Shown here: one piece after another, positions 34,795-43,641 of the stretch | Layout: the number at the start of each line of letters is the position of its first letter | Numbering within the stretch: the stretch's first letter is position 1 | Assembly: GCA_023458315.1 (NCBI GenBank) | Contig: JAEXAH010000043.1 | Location: 1 to 51,596, forward strand | DNA length: 51,596 nt | Source of the DNA: Pseudomonadota bacterium | GTDB taxonomy: Bacteria > Pseudomonadota > Alphaproteobacteria > Rhodospirillales > Magnetospirillaceae | Direction: 5' to 3' | Position numbers and translations under genes: made by a program | Notes under the pieces: generated by a model | Told to the model about the DNA's origin: nothing | Databases searched by the model: none | Seen by the model: the letters and a program-made list of their open reading frames with translations, nothing else

Positions 34795-37089
34795 ATGTCC
34801 GATCCTTTCGCCCTTGACGACGACGACATCCCCGACCCGTTCCGGCCGGTGTCGCCCCGCGCCGCGGCCGCCGCCGCAGCCGAGATTCCGCCCGACGCGC
34901 CCTGGCTGCGCGGCCTGAACCCCGAACAGTTCCAGGCCGTCACCACCACCGAGGGGCCGGTGCTGGTGCTGTCGGGCGCGGGTACCGGCAAGACCAAGGT
35001 GCTGACCTCGCGGCTGGCCCATATCCTGGCCGGGCGGCGGGCGCAGCCCTGGCAATGCCTGGCCGTGACCTTCACCAACAAGGCGGCGCGCGAGATGCGC
35101 GACCGCGTCGCCGCGCTGATCGGCCCGGTGGCCGAGGGCATCTGGCTGGGCACCTTCCATGCCCTGTGCGTGCGCATCCTGCGCCGTCATGCCGAACTGG
35201 TGGGGCTGAAATCCAATTTCACCATCCTGGACGCCGACGACCAGTTGCGCCTGCTGAAGCAGGTGATGGAGGGCGCCCAGATCGACACCAAGCGCTGGCC
35301 CGCCCAGGCGCTGATGAGCACCATCCAGCGCTGGAAGGATCAGGGCCGTCTGCCCGACAAGCTGACCGAGGCCGATTCCACCGAACTGGCGGGCGGCCGG
35401 GCGCAGGATCTGTACGCCCAGTACCAGCAGCGCCTGCTCAGCCTGAACGCCTGCGATTTCGGCGACCTGCTGCTGCACAATCTGACCCTGTTCCTGACCC
35501 AGCCGGACGTGCTGGCCCAGTATCAGAACCAGTTCCGCTATATCCTGGTGGACGAGTACCAGGATACCAACGTGGCGCAATATCTGTGGTTGCGCCTGCT
35601 GGCCCAGACCCACAAGAACATCTGCTGCGTCGGCGACGACGATCAGTCGATTTATTCGTGGCGTGGCGCCGAGGTCGGCAACATCCTGCGTTTCGAGCGG
35701 GATTTTCCCGGCGCCAAGGTGGTCAAGCTGGAAAGCAATTACCGCTCGACCCCGCATATCCTGGCCGCCGCCTCGGGTCTGATCGCCAATAACGAGGGGC
35801 GCCTGGGCAAGACCCTGCGCCCCGGCCTGAATCATGAATCCTCCGCCGTCGAGAAGGTGCGGGTGCGCGGCGTGTGGGACGGCCCCGAGGAAGCCCGCGT
35901 GGTGGTCGAGGAGATCGAGACCCTTCAGCGCAAGGGCGAGAACCTGTCCACCATGGCCATCCTGGTGCGCGCCGGGTTCCAGACCCGCGAGTTCGAAGAA
36001 CGGCTGATCACCACCGGCGTGCCCTATCGCGTCATCGGCGGCCCGCGTTTCTATGAGCGTCAGGAAATCCGTGACGCCATGGCCTATCTGCGGCTGGTGA
36101 ATTCGCCCGATGACGGGCTGGCGTTCGAGCGCATCGTCAACACGCCCAAGCGCGGCCTGGGCGACGCCGCCTTGCAGAACGTCCACGCCGCCGCCCGCGC
36201 CCGTTCCCTGTCGCTGTTCGAGGCCGCGCGGCTGCTGGTCGAAACCGACGAGTTGAAGCCCAAGCCGCGCAAGGCGCTGGCCGGGTTCTGCGACGACGTG
36301 CTGCGCTGGCGCGACCGCCTGGCAACCACCGAGCACGCCTTGCTGACCCAGACCATCCTGGACGAATCCGGCTACATCGCCATGTGGCAGAACGACAAGA
36401 CCCCCGAGGCGCCGGGCCGGGTGGAAAACCTCAAGGAACTGGTGCGGGCGCTGGGCGATTTCGACAGCCTGCAAACCTTCCTGGAACACGTCGCCCTGGT
36501 CATGGAGAACGACGAACGGTCCGACCTGGACAAAGTCACCATCATGACCCTGCACGGCGCCAAGGGCCTGGAATTCGACAGCGTGTTCCTGCCCGGCTGG
36601 GAGGAGGGGGTGTTCCCCCACCAGCGCGCCGTGGACGAAGGCGGCGAGGCCGGGCTGGAGGAGGAACGGCGGCTGGCCTATGTGGGTCTGACCCGCGCCC
36701 GCCGCCGGGTGCTGGTGACGTTCGCCGCCAACCGCCGCATCTATAATCAGTGGCAGGCGGCGCTGCCGTCGCGGTTCCTCGGCGAATTGCCCGACCAGCA
36801 TGTGGAACGGCAGGCGGAACGCGGCCTGTTCGCGGGCGGCAATTCCTCGGCGGCGTGGAACAGCGGCGGCCCTCAGGGTGGGGCGTGGCGCAAGCCTGCG
36901 GCTGCCGAGGGCACGTCGTGGCAGGTGGCGGCGCGGGACGGCGGCGACGATTTCGCCGTGGGCGACCGCGTCTTCCACCAGAAATTCGGCAACGGCTTCG
37001 TGGTGGCGGTGGATGGCGACAAGCTGGAGATCGATTTCGACAAGGCCGGGCTGAAGAAGGTCCTGGGCAGCTTCGTCGAGGCGGTGTGA
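34795..37089 (+). CDS. uvrD: ATP-dependent DNA helicase UvrD/PcrA
   Basis: A 764-residue superfamily 1A helicase, acting 3'-5' in nucleotide excision and mismatch repair. Motif I GAGTGKT is at residues 61-67, motif II ILVDEYQDTN near 250, motif III GDDDQSIYSWRGA, and motif VI YVGLTRARRRV. A UvrD-type C-terminal tudor-like domain (RVFHQKFGNGFVVAV) closes the protein. The acidic N-terminal extension (DPFALDDDDIPDPF) precedes the Q-motif NPEQFQAV. No good ribosome-binding site precedes the ATG. It is followed two bases later by a lipoprotein gene, so it heads an operon. Confidence 0.95.
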   Translation: MSDPFALDDDDIPDPFRPVSPRAAAAAAAEIPPDAPWLRGLNPEQFQAVTTTEGPVLVLSGAGTGKTKVLTSRLAHILAGRRAQPWQCLAVTFTNKAAREMRDRVAALIGPVAEGIWLGTFHALCVRILRRHAELVGLKSNFTILDADDQLRLLKQVMEGAQIDTKRWPAQALMSTIQRWKDQGRLPDKLTEADSTELAGGRAQDLYAQYQQRLLSLNACDFGDLLLHNLTLFLTQPDVLAQYQNQFRYILVDEYQDTNVAQYLWLRLLAQTHKNICCVGDDDQSIYSWRGAEVGNILRFERDFPGAKVVKLESNYRSTPHILAAASGLIANNEGRLGKTLRPGLNHESSAVEKVRVRGVWDGPEEARVVVEEIETLQRKGENLSTMAILVRAGFQTREFEERLITTGVPYRVIGGPRFYERQEIRDAMAYLRLVNSPDDGLAFERIVNTPKRGLGDAALQNVHAAARARSLSLFEAARLLVETDELKPKPRKALAGFCDDVLRWRDRLATTEHALLTQTILDESGYIAMWQNDKTPEAPGRVENLKELVRALGDFDSLQTFLEHVALVMENDERSDLDKVTIMTLHGAKGLEFDSVFLPGWEEGVFPHQRAVDEGGEAGLEEERRLAYVGLTRARRRVLVTFAANRRIYNQWQAALPSRFLGELPDQHVERQAERGLFAGGNSSAAWNSGGPQGGAWRKPAAAEGTSWQVAARDGGDDFAVGDRVFHQKFGNGFVVAVDGDKLEIDFDKAGLKKVLGSFVEAV

Positions 37090-37091
37090 GC

Positions 37092-37838
37092 ATGGCCCGT
37101 CGCCTGGGCGTGGTGCTGGTGGTGCTGGCCCTGGCGTCCTGCGCCGAGGCGCCGCCGCCCGCGCCGCCGGTCGCCCCGGTGGTGGTGGTGCCACCGCCCG
37201 CCCCGCCCAAACCGGCGCCCAAGCCGCTTCCGCCGCCGCAATCGCGGTCGCCGCTGCATTGCGACGACCTGTTCGTGCGTCAGGACGGCCGCGACATCCA
37301 GCCGATGGCTGGGGTTCTGACCGTGGCGCGGCGGCCGTTCTCCCTGGTCTATACCGGCGCCGCGCCGGAACCGTCGCTGCACGTTTCGGCCTTTCCCACC
37401 CTGGCCGAGCAACTGGACCGCACCGCCAAGCGCGAGGTGTGGGGATCGGTGGACGATTACACCCTGCACCATGCCGACGACCTGCCGCTGCGCGAAGGCG
37501 TCGGGCTGATCGAAGACCCCGACCGCCAGGACCCGCACCTTGAGGCCATGGGCGAAGGCTATGCCGCCTTTTTCCACACCATGACGGCCTTTGGCGGCGG
37601 GCCGAACGGTCTGGTGTGGGTGCCGCGCGCCGGGTCGGGCTTTGTCCCGGCCGAGGGCGGACAGGTGGCGCACATCCGCAGCATCGGCGGCGAGGCGGTG
37701 GAAAAGACCCGCTTCCGCCAGCTTTACGTCACCTATTTCGCCAATGTCGAGCGGGTGGGGCCGGGCAACAAGGGCAATTTCGGCCGCCGTTCGCTGGTGC
37801 GTCTGGCCTGGGGCTCGTGCCGGTTGGCTTTCCGCTAG
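37092..37838 (+). CDS. Hypothetical lipoprotein with Pro-rich linker
   Basis: A 248-residue protein beginning MARRLGVVLVVLALASCAEA, a lipoprotein signal with lipobox L-A-S-C. A 35-residue Pro/Ala/Val-rich linker joins the lipid anchor to a globular domain of about 190 residues containing VDDYTLHHADDLPLREGVGL and RQLYVTYFANVERVGPGNKG. I recognise no family. The gene sits two bases after uvrD and 51 bases before prmA, all co-directional. Confidence 0.75.
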   Translation: MARRLGVVLVVLALASCAEAPPPAPPVAPVVVVPPPAPPKPAPKPLPPPQSRSPLHCDDLFVRQDGRDIQPMAGVLTVARRPFSLVYTGAAPEPSLHVSAFPTLAEQLDRTAKREVWGSVDDYTLHHADDLPLREGVGLIEDPDRQDPHLEAMGEGYAAFFHTMTAFGGGPNGLVWVPRAGSGFVPAEGGQVAHIRSIGGEAVEKTRFRQLYVTYFANVERVGPGNKGNFGRRSLVRLAWGSCRLAFR

Positions 37839-37889
37839 GGGCGCGGTATAGGTGGCCGTTCTTCGGCCCATTCCTGCAAGGTCCCGACC

Positions 37890-38789
37890 ATGCCGCCCGT
37901 GTTTCCCGATATCTGGCACCTGCGCCTGACCACCGGCCCCGAGGCCATGCCCGTCTTTGAAGAGGTGTTCGAGCGCTTCGCCGAATCCGTCACCATGTTC
38001 ATGGACGACAAATCGGGAATCTCGGACGGCGATTGCCCGTGGCACCTGGAGGGCTATTCCCGCACCCCGCCCGAGCGCGCCAAGATCATCGCCGCCCTGT
38101 CCACCGTGGCTGCCGCCAACGGCCTTGAGGTGCCGGAACTGGTGGTCGAGCGCCTGCCCAACGTGGATTGGGTTCTGGAAAACCTGCGCGATTTCCCGGC
38201 CATCGACGCCGGGCGGTTCTATGTGCGCGGCTCGCATTGGGAGGAACCCACCCCCATCGGCCGCATCGAATTGCTGGTGGATGCCGGCACCGCCTTCGGC
38301 TCGGGCGAGCACGCCACCACCCGCGGCTGTCTGTTGGCCCTGGACAAGCTGGCGAAGAAGCGCCGCTTCCTGCGGCCGCTGGACCTGGGCTCGGGCTCGG
38401 GCATTCTGGGCATCGCCATGGCCAAGATGTGGGCCTGCGACGTCATCGCCACCGACATCGACCCCGGCGCCGTCAAGGTGGCCGCCAACAACGCCAAGCT
38501 CAATCAGGTGGGCGCCCGCTTCACCAGCGTGGTGTCGGACGGCTACCGCAACCCGCTGCTGAAGAAGAAGCGGCCGTTCGACATCATCTGCGCCAACATC
38601 CTGGCCAAGCCGCTGATGCGCTTCGCCAAGGATCTGGCCGCCCATCTGGCCCCCGACGGCGTCGCGGTGCTGTCCGGCCTGCTGGAATGGCAGGAACGCA
38701 TGGTCATGGGCGTGCACGAACGCCAGGGACTGACCCTCAAGGACCGTCAGATCATCGACGGCTGGGCCACCCTGACCATCGGGCGCTAA
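37890..38789 (+). CDS. prmA: Ribosomal protein L11 methyltransferase
   Basis: A 299-residue class I methyltransferase that trimethylates L11 of the 50S subunit. An N-terminal substrate-recognition domain (about 1-95) is followed by the linker and the SAM domain with LDLGSGSGILGIAMAKM starting at 164. Other family motifs are DAGTAFGSGEHATTRGCLL before it and DIICANILAKPLM after it. Length is normal. Two hairpins, the second a good terminator, follow the stop codon. Confidence 0.95.
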   Translation: MPPVFPDIWHLRLTTGPEAMPVFEEVFERFAESVTMFMDDKSGISDGDCPWHLEGYSRTPPERAKIIAALSTVAAANGLEVPELVVERLPNVDWVLENLRDFPAIDAGRFYVRGSHWEEPTPIGRIELLVDAGTAFGSGEHATTRGCLLALDKLAKKRRFLRPLDLGSGSGILGIAMAKMWACDVIATDIDPGAVKVAANNAKLNQVGARFTSVVSDGYRNPLLKKKRPFDIICANILAKPLMRFAKDLAAHLAPDGVAVLSGLLEWQERMVMGVHERQGLTLKDRQIIDGWATLTIGR

Positions 38790-38796
38790 GGCAGGA

Positions 38797-38839
38797 GAGG
38801 GGGCTTATGCCCCCTCGTGCCAGCGTTTGCTGGCATTTT
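38797..38839. terminator. Double hairpin between prmA and the RluA-type gene
   Basis: A perfect 8-bp stem (GAGGGGGC with a TTAT loop, 38797-38816) is followed by a perfect 7-bp stem (TGCCAGC with a GTTT loop, 38818-38835) ending in TTTT. The second terminates prmA on the plus strand. The first may serve the convergent minus-strand gene. Confidence 0.75.
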
Positions 38840-38851
38840 CGAAGCAGTCGA

Positions 38852-39550
38852 TCATGGCGTCCAGCCGCAGGCCCGCAATGCCGCCAGCATATGCTCGGGC
38901 GGCGGCGCCTCGACCCGGATGGCGGGCTTGCTGGGGGCCAGTGGTTGCAGGCCGATGCGGCGGGAATGCAGGTGCAGCCGTTCGGCCGGGGCGGGGTCGG
39001 CGCCGTAATAGGAATCGCCCAGCACCGGGCAGCCCAATTCCTTCATGTGCACGCGGATCTGGTGGGTGCGGCCGGTGCGCGGCACGCATTCGATCCAGCT
39101 CAGGCCGCCCGCGCTGCCCATCACCCGCCAATCCGTCACCGCCTGTTGTCCGGCGGGGTCGCAGACGATGCGCCAGAAGCCGTGACTGTCCCGGCTGCGC
39201 GGCGTCACCACCTTGAGGATCGGGCGGTCGATGCGGCCGGACAAGGCGGGCGGCGTGCCCTTGACCACCGTCCAATAAGCCTTGTCCACCTGACCGGCCA
39301 TGAACATCTTGCCCAGGCGGCGGATGGCCTTGTCATGGCGCCCCAGCACCAGACAGCCCGAAGTGTCGCGGTCCAGCCGGTGGGCCAGACGCGGCGGCTG
39401 GCTCCAGCCGAAGCGCAGGGCGTCCAGATACAGTTCCAGATGATCCGGCGAATTGGGACCGGCATGCACCGGCAGCCCCGACGGCTTGTTCAGGACGATG
39501 ACGTCCTGGTCCTGATGCAGGACACGGGAAAGAATCTCGTCGGGGGTCAT
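38852..39550 (-). CDS. RluA-family pseudouridine synthase without S4 domain
   Basis: A 232-residue RNA pseudouridine synthase. The catalytic motif HRLDRDTSGCLVLG lies near residue 76, with Asp in HRLD as the catalytic residue, and RTGRTHQIRVHMKEL is the later family motif. It lacks the N-terminal S4 domain present in the rluC product at 6.7 kb, which fits the RluA-type tRNA/rRNA group. Start 39550 was chosen over an upstream in-frame ATG because MTPDEILSRVLHQDQDVIVL is the natural N-terminus. The exact target uridine is unknown. Confidence 0.88.
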   Translation of the reverse strand: MTPDEILSRVLHQDQDVIVLNKPSGLPVHAGPNSPDHLELYLDALRFGWSQPPRLAHRLDRDTSGCLVLGRHDKAIRRLGKMFMAGQVDKAYWTVVKGTPPALSGRIDRPILKVVTPRSRDSHGFWRIVCDPAGQQAVTDWRVMGSAGGLSWIECVPRTGRTHQIRVHMKELGCPVLGDSYYGADPAPAERLHLHSRRIGLQPLAPSKPAIRVEAPPPEHMLAALRACGWTP

Positions 39551-39576
39551 GATCCTGCCTGGGCGGTGCCTGAAAG

Positions 39577-39608
39577 CGTCATGGCCGGGGTTGCCCCCGG
39601 CCATGACG
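39577..39608. repeat. Perfect 14-bp palindromic hairpin
   Basis: CGTCATGGCCGGGG and its exact complement enclose a TTGC loop, 13 bases beyond the maeB stop codon. The arm shares GTCATGGCCGGG with the start of the core of the dispersed repeats at 20.7 and 30.2 kb, so this may be a solo remnant of that family. It may also help to end maeB transcription. Confidence 0.65.
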
Positions 39609-39621
39609 TCGGTCCTGGGCC

Positions 39622-41910
39622 TCAGCGCCGCTGGTTGGCGGCCATCTGGGCGTCCACCGCCGCCAGGGCGGCGACGTTGACGATGTTGCGCACGGTGGCC
39701 GAGGGGGTGAGGATGTGGGCCGGCAGGCGGGCGCCCATCAGGATGGGGCCGACCGACATGCCCTCGCCCAGCGCCTTCAGCAGGTTGAACGAGATGTTGG
39801 CGGAATCCAGGTTGGGCATGACCAGCAGATTGGCCTGACCCTTCAGGCGGGAATTGGGGAAGATGCGCTGGCGGATGTCTTCCGACAGGGCGGCGTCGCC
39901 GTGCATTTCGCCTTCCACTTCCAGATAGGGCGCGCGTTCGTGCAGCATGGCCAGGGCCTGGCGCATCTTGGCCGCCGAGGCGGTGCGGTGCGAGCCGAAA
40001 TTGGAATGGGACAACAGCGCCACCTTGGGCTCGATGCCGAAGCGCCGCACTTCCTCGGCCGCCAGCAGGGTGTTCTCGACGATCTGTTCCGGCGTCGGCT
40101 CGGCGGTGACGTAGGTGTCGCAGATGAAATAGGTGCCCTGGGGCACGATCAGCAGGCTCATGGCCGCCGGAACCTTGACGTCTTCGCGCAGGCCGATGAC
40201 GTCCAGGATGTGGCTGAGGTGCTTTTCGTAACGGCCGATGGTGCCGCAGATCAGGGCGTCGGCCTCGCCGCGCTGCACCATCAGGGCGCCGATCACCGTG
40301 GTGCGGGTGCGGATCACCGTCTGGGCGTAATCGGGCGACACGCCCTTGCGCTCCATGATGGTGTGATAGGCGCGCCAGTATTCGGTGTAGCGGTGATCGT
40401 TCTCGGGATCGACCAGATCGAAATCCACGCCCAGCTTCAGGCGCAGGTCCAGATCGATGATGCGCTTCTGCACCACCTCGCGGCGGCCGATCAGGATGGG
40501 GAAGGCGACGCCTTCGTCCACCACCGCCTGCACCGCCATCAGCACGCGGCGGCCTTCGCCTTCGGTGAAGACCACGCGGCGCTGGTCCTGCTTGGCGCGG
40601 TCGAACACCGGCTTCATCACCAGGCCCGAGCGGAAGACGAATTGCGACAGCGTCTCGTGATACGCCTCGAAATCGATGATCGGGCGGCGGGCCACGCCGG
40701 AATTCATGGCGGCACGGGCGACCGCCGGGGCGATCTTGAGGATCAGGCGCGAATCGAACGGCTTGGGGATCAGGTATTCCGGGCCGAACGACAACGGCTG
40801 TTCGCCATAGGCGGCGCGCACACGTTCGTCGGATTCCGCCATGGCCAGCTCGGCCAGGGCGTAGGTGGCGGCCAGCTTCATGTCCTCGTTGATCTGGGTG
40901 GCGCCGACGTCCAGGGCGCCGCGGAAGATGTACGGGAACACCAGGACGTTGTTGACCTGATTGGGATAGTCGGACCGGCCGGTGGCGATGATGGCGTCGG
41001 GGCGCACCGCCTTGACCTCTTCCGGCAGGATTTCCGGGGTCGGGTTGGCCAGGGCGAAGACGATGGGCTTGTCGGCCATGGTCGCCACCATCTCGCCGGT
41101 CAGCACGCGCGGGGCGGACAGGCCCATGAAGATGTCGGCGCCGCCGATGACTTCGGCCAGGGTGCGGGCGTCGGTTTCCTGGGCGAACACCTCCTTGTAG
41201 GGGTCCATCAGTTCGTTGCGGCCCTTGTAGACCACGCCCTTGATGTCCGTGACCCAGATGTTCTCGCGCTTGATGCCGACGCTGACCAGCAGGTTCAGGC
41301 AGGCCAGGGCGGCGGCGCCCGCGCCGGACGCCACCAGCTTGACCTTGCCGATGTCCTTGCCGACGATGCGCAGCGCGTTGATCATGGCCGCCGCCACCAC
41401 GATGGCGGTGCCGTGCTGGTCGTCATGCATGACCGGGATGGACAGGCGCTCTTTCAGCTGCCGCTCCACCTCGAAGCATTCCGGGGCCTTGATGTCTTCC
41501 AGATTGATGGCGCCGAAGGTGGGCTCCATGGCGGCGATGACGTTCACCAGCCGGTCGGGATCAAGCTCGTTGATCTCCATGTCGAACACGTCGATGCCGG
41601 CGAACTTCTTGAACAGGACGCCCTTGCCCTCCATCACCGGCTTGGCGGCCAGCGGACCGATGGCGCCCAGGCCCAGAACGGCGGTGCCGTTGGTGACTAC
41701 AGCAACAAGATTACCGCGTGCGGTGACTTCGACGGCGGCGTCGGGATCGGCGACGATGGCCTCGCAGGCGGCGGCGACGCCCGGGGAATAGGCCAGGGCA
41801 AGGTCGCGCTGGTTGGCTAGTGGCTTGGTAGGATTGACGGAAATCTTACCGGGGACCGGCAGCCGATGGTATTCCAGCGCGGCGTCGCGCAGCTCGTCCG
41901 ACATGCTCAT
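39622..41910 (-). CDS. maeB: NADP-type malic enzyme fused to phosphotransacetylase-like domain
   Basis: A 762-residue MaeB-type enzyme that decarboxylates malate to pyruvate with reduction of NAD(P). The malic enzyme part (about 1-430) carries AYSPGVAAACEAI, MEGKGVLFKKFAGIDVFDME and the metal/NAD region MHDDQHGTAIVV. The C-terminal 330 residues form a phosphotransacetylase-like domain, which in this family is regulatory and binds acetyl-CoA. ATG 41910 is favoured by CGAGG nine bases upstream; TTG 41916 and ATG 41904 are alternatives. It is divergent from a 62-residue protein gene. Confidence 0.95.
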   Translation of the reverse strand: MSMSDELRDAALEYHRLPVPGKISVNPTKPLANQRDLALAYSPGVAAACEAIVADPDAAVEVTARGNLVAVVTNGTAVLGLGAIGPLAAKPVMEGKGVLFKKFAGIDVFDMEINELDPDRLVNVIAAMEPTFGAINLEDIKAPECFEVERQLKERLSIPVMHDDQHGTAIVVAAAMINALRIVGKDIGKVKLVASGAGAAALACLNLLVSVGIKRENIWVTDIKGVVYKGRNELMDPYKEVFAQETDARTLAEVIGGADIFMGLSAPRVLTGEMVATMADKPIVFALANPTPEILPEEVKAVRPDAIIATGRSDYPNQVNNVLVFPYIFRGALDVGATQINEDMKLAATYALAELAMAESDERVRAAYGEQPLSFGPEYLIPKPFDSRLILKIAPAVARAAMNSGVARRPIIDFEAYHETLSQFVFRSGLVMKPVFDRAKQDQRRVVFTEGEGRRVLMAVQAVVDEGVAFPILIGRREVVQKRIIDLDLRLKLGVDFDLVDPENDHRYTEYWRAYHTIMERKGVSPDYAQTVIRTRTTVIGALMVQRGEADALICGTIGRYEKHLSHILDVIGLREDVKVPAAMSLLIVPQGTYFICDTYVTAEPTPEQIVENTLLAAEEVRRFGIEPKVALLSHSNFGSHRTASAAKMRQALAMLHERAPYLEVEGEMHGDAALSEDIRQRIFPNSRLKGQANLLVMPNLDSANISFNLLKALGEGMSVGPILMGARLPAHILTPSATVRNIVNVAALAAVDAQMAANQRR

Positions 41911-42028
41911 GAACAAAAACCTCGGGTAATTTTATTATCTTGAACGCCCGCCCGCGCGAGACGTTTTCCGGCATACGCCAGTTGGCGGCAAACGACAAGG
42001 GTGGAACGGGTCGAAAGTGTCTTGGTTG

Positions 42029-42054
42029 TCGGAAATCCGATAATGGTATTACCA
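42029..42054. promoter_or_regulatory. Two adjacent palindromes in the maeB divergent promoter region
   Basis: TCGGA-AA-TCCGA (42029-42040) and TGGTA-T-TACCA (42044-42054) are perfect inverted repeats three bases apart. They sit in the 265-base A+T-richer gap between maeB and the small gene at 42176, about where a regulator of either gene would bind. A TATATT (42108) could be a -10 box for the small gene. No regulator is encoded nearby. Confidence 0.4.
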
Positions 42055-42175
42055 GAATCCGCAACGAGGCATGCGACAGTCACACGGCGGCAATGCATAC
42101 GAAAGGTATATTCTGGATACATGGAACGTGCGACACTTCTTCCTGCGCCTGGAATAACAAGAAACAGGAGGGGGC

Positions 42176-42364
42176 ATGACGGTGATCGACCTGGACAGCA
42201 GGCGGCGGCACCGCGGCAGCGCGCGGCAGGCCGAAGGGCAGATGGCGGCCCTGGACTTCCTGCGTCAGGAAATTTCGGCGGCGGGCTATGACACCGCCGC
42301 GCAATTGCTGTCGCTGGCCATTCTCAGCATCGCGCAGCAGGTCAAGGGCGGTCGCGGCGACTGA
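42176..42364 (+). CDS. Small hypothetical protein, 62 residues
   Basis: The product MTVIDLDSRRRHRGSARQAE and following residues has an Arg-rich N-terminal third and a helical rest (MAALDFLRQEISAAGYDTAA then LLSLAILSIAQQVKGG). The ribosome-binding site AGGAGGGGG is very strong and a perfect terminator follows 30 bases after the stop, so it is very likely real and monocistronic. No family recognised. The basic N-terminus could bind nucleic acid, which is only a guess. Confidence 0.75.
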   Translation: MTVIDLDSRRRHRGSARQAEGQMAALDFLRQEISAAGYDTAAQLLSLAILSIAQQVKGGRGD

Positions 42365-42394
42365 TTCCCGCGTTCTCTTGGGCCAGGAAAAGCC

Positions 42395-42428
42395 AAACCC
42401 CCGCCTGTGTCGCCACGGGCGGGGGTTT
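42395..42428 (+). terminator. Rho-independent terminator of the 62-residue gene
   Basis: AAACCCCCGCC pairs perfectly with GGCGGGGGTTT around a 12-base loop. Its complement also gives a T-run on the minus strand, where it would terminate tRNA-Leu. Confidence 0.88.
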
Positions 42429-42433
42429 GAATT

Positions 42434-42518
42434 TGGTGCGACCGGGGAGACTCGAACTCCCACGACTTACGTCACACGCACCTCAAGCGTGCGCGTCTAC
42501 CAGTTCCGCCACGGTCGC
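42434..42518 (-). tRNA. tRNA-Leu(GAG)
   Basis: On the minus strand an 85-base class II tRNA folds completely: acceptor stem GCGACCG with CGGTCGC, D-arm with GGTAGACGC, anticodon stem CACGC/GCGTG around loop TTGAGGT (anticodon GAG), a long variable arm, and T-arm GGGAG-TTCGAGT-CTCCC. The discriminator is A and CCA is encoded. It reads leucine CUC/CUU codons. Confidence 0.97.
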
Positions 42519-42622
42519 ATCCTGGTAGATCCCCATGGGCAAGGTCACGAGACGCTTGCCAACAAGGAGAGAGGGGAATACCAAACTCGCCTCGGCGAAT
42601 CAAGCGACTTTCCAGGAGTGTC

Positions 42623-43264
42623 ATGACTTCCCCTATCGAATGGCGCGTCAGCGATGAATTGGTGCCTTACGAAGAGGCGCTGGCCTTCATGGAGGAGCGC
42701 GTCGCCGCCATCCGCGCCGGGACCGCGCAGGAATGCGTCTGGCTGCTGGAACACCCGCCGCTTTACACCGCCGGGACCAGCGCCAGGCCCGAGGACCTGC
42801 TGTGGCGCGACCGTTTCCCGGTCTACCAGACCGGGCGCGGCGGCCAGTTCACCTATCATGGTCCCGGCCAGCGCGTGGCCTATGTCATGCTGGACCTGAA
42901 AAAGCGCGGCGGCGACGTGCGCGGCTATGTGCACGACCTTGAGGAATGGCTGATCCGCACCCTGGCCCGTTTCACCGTTCAGGGCGAACGCCGCGACGGC
43001 CGCGTCGGCATCTGGGTCGCCCGGGGCATGGGGCGCGAGGACAAGGTGGCGGCCATCGGCGTGCGGGTGCGGCAATGGGTGACGTTCCACGGCATCTCGC
43101 TGAACGTCGATCCCGATTTGTCCCATTTCCAGGGCATCGTGCCCTGCGGCATCACCCAATACGGCGTCACCTCGTTGTGGGATCTGGGCAACACGCCGAC
43201 CCTGGAAGACGTGGATTGCGCCCTGATGGCCGCCTGGGACGAGGTGTTCGGCGCCGCCGGGTGA
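42623..43264 (+). CDS. lipB: Octanoyltransferase (lipoyl(octanoyl) transferase)
   Basis: A 213-residue LipB that moves octanoyl from acyl carrier protein to lipoyl domains, the first step of endogenous lipoylation. The motif GGQFTYHGPGQRVAY begins at 73; catalytic Cys175 lies in GIVPCGITQYGVTSL and Lys141 in GREDKVAAIGV. AGGAG lies ten bases before the ATG. lipA is not in the window. It is divergent from tRNA-Leu. Confidence 0.95.
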   Translation: MTSPIEWRVSDELVPYEEALAFMEERVAAIRAGTAQECVWLLEHPPLYTAGTSARPEDLLWRDRFPVYQTGRGGQFTYHGPGQRVAYVMLDLKKRGGDVRGYVHDLEEWLIRTLARFTVQGERRDGRVGIWVARGMGREDKVAAIGVRVRQWVTFHGISLNVDPDLSHFQGIVPCGITQYGVTSLWDLGNTPTLEDVDCALMAAWDEVFGAAG

Positions 43265-43341
43265 TTGCCCTTTCCGGTGGATAAACCATCGGCGAACACG
43301 TTATGATGCCCCCATGCCCGCCGTCGGTGGGCAAGGCGGAA

Positions 43342-43419
43342 CGGGTCGGCGCTACCAACACCGACCCGCCCCTGACCACAACCCTGTAGTACGGAGCTAC
43401 ACGGCAATGGCTGCTGCCG
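43342..43419. other. Cluster of three hairpins in the lipB-nuclease gap
   Basis: The gap 43265-43641 has no convincing gene. It holds three consecutive stems: CGGGTCGG/CCGACCCG (8 bp), TGTAG/CTACA (5 bp, 7-base loop) and CGGCA/TGCCG (5 bp). A further 10-bp hairpin lies at 43515-43537. The direction of any transcript is unclear. A structured RNA or decayed sequence are both possible. Confidence 0.35.
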
Positions 43420-43588
43420 ACTATATCCCATCGTCCGCGATTTCCACAGTCCCGGCGCGCACGCGTTCCGGCGGCTGGGTGATGGCGTCCGGGGGCTGAA
43501 GGGCGGGCGCATTGGCCGTGCCGGTTTCCGGCATGGCTGACGGGCGGGTCGGACATCCGATCCGTCGCTTTGCCCGGCCCGCCGCGCC

Positions 43589-43640
43589 CCCTTCGGCCCC
43601 CGGCCGTTCGCGGTCCCTTCGGCCTCTGGCCGTTGCGATT
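43589..43640. repeat. Imperfect 26-bp tandem repeat
   Basis: Two adjacent 26-bp units, each beginning CCCTTCGGCC and containing GGCCGTT (43589-43614 and 43615-43640), end right at the nuclease start codon. They lie where a ribosome-binding site would be expected. Confidence 0.6.
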
Positions 43641-43641
43641 G

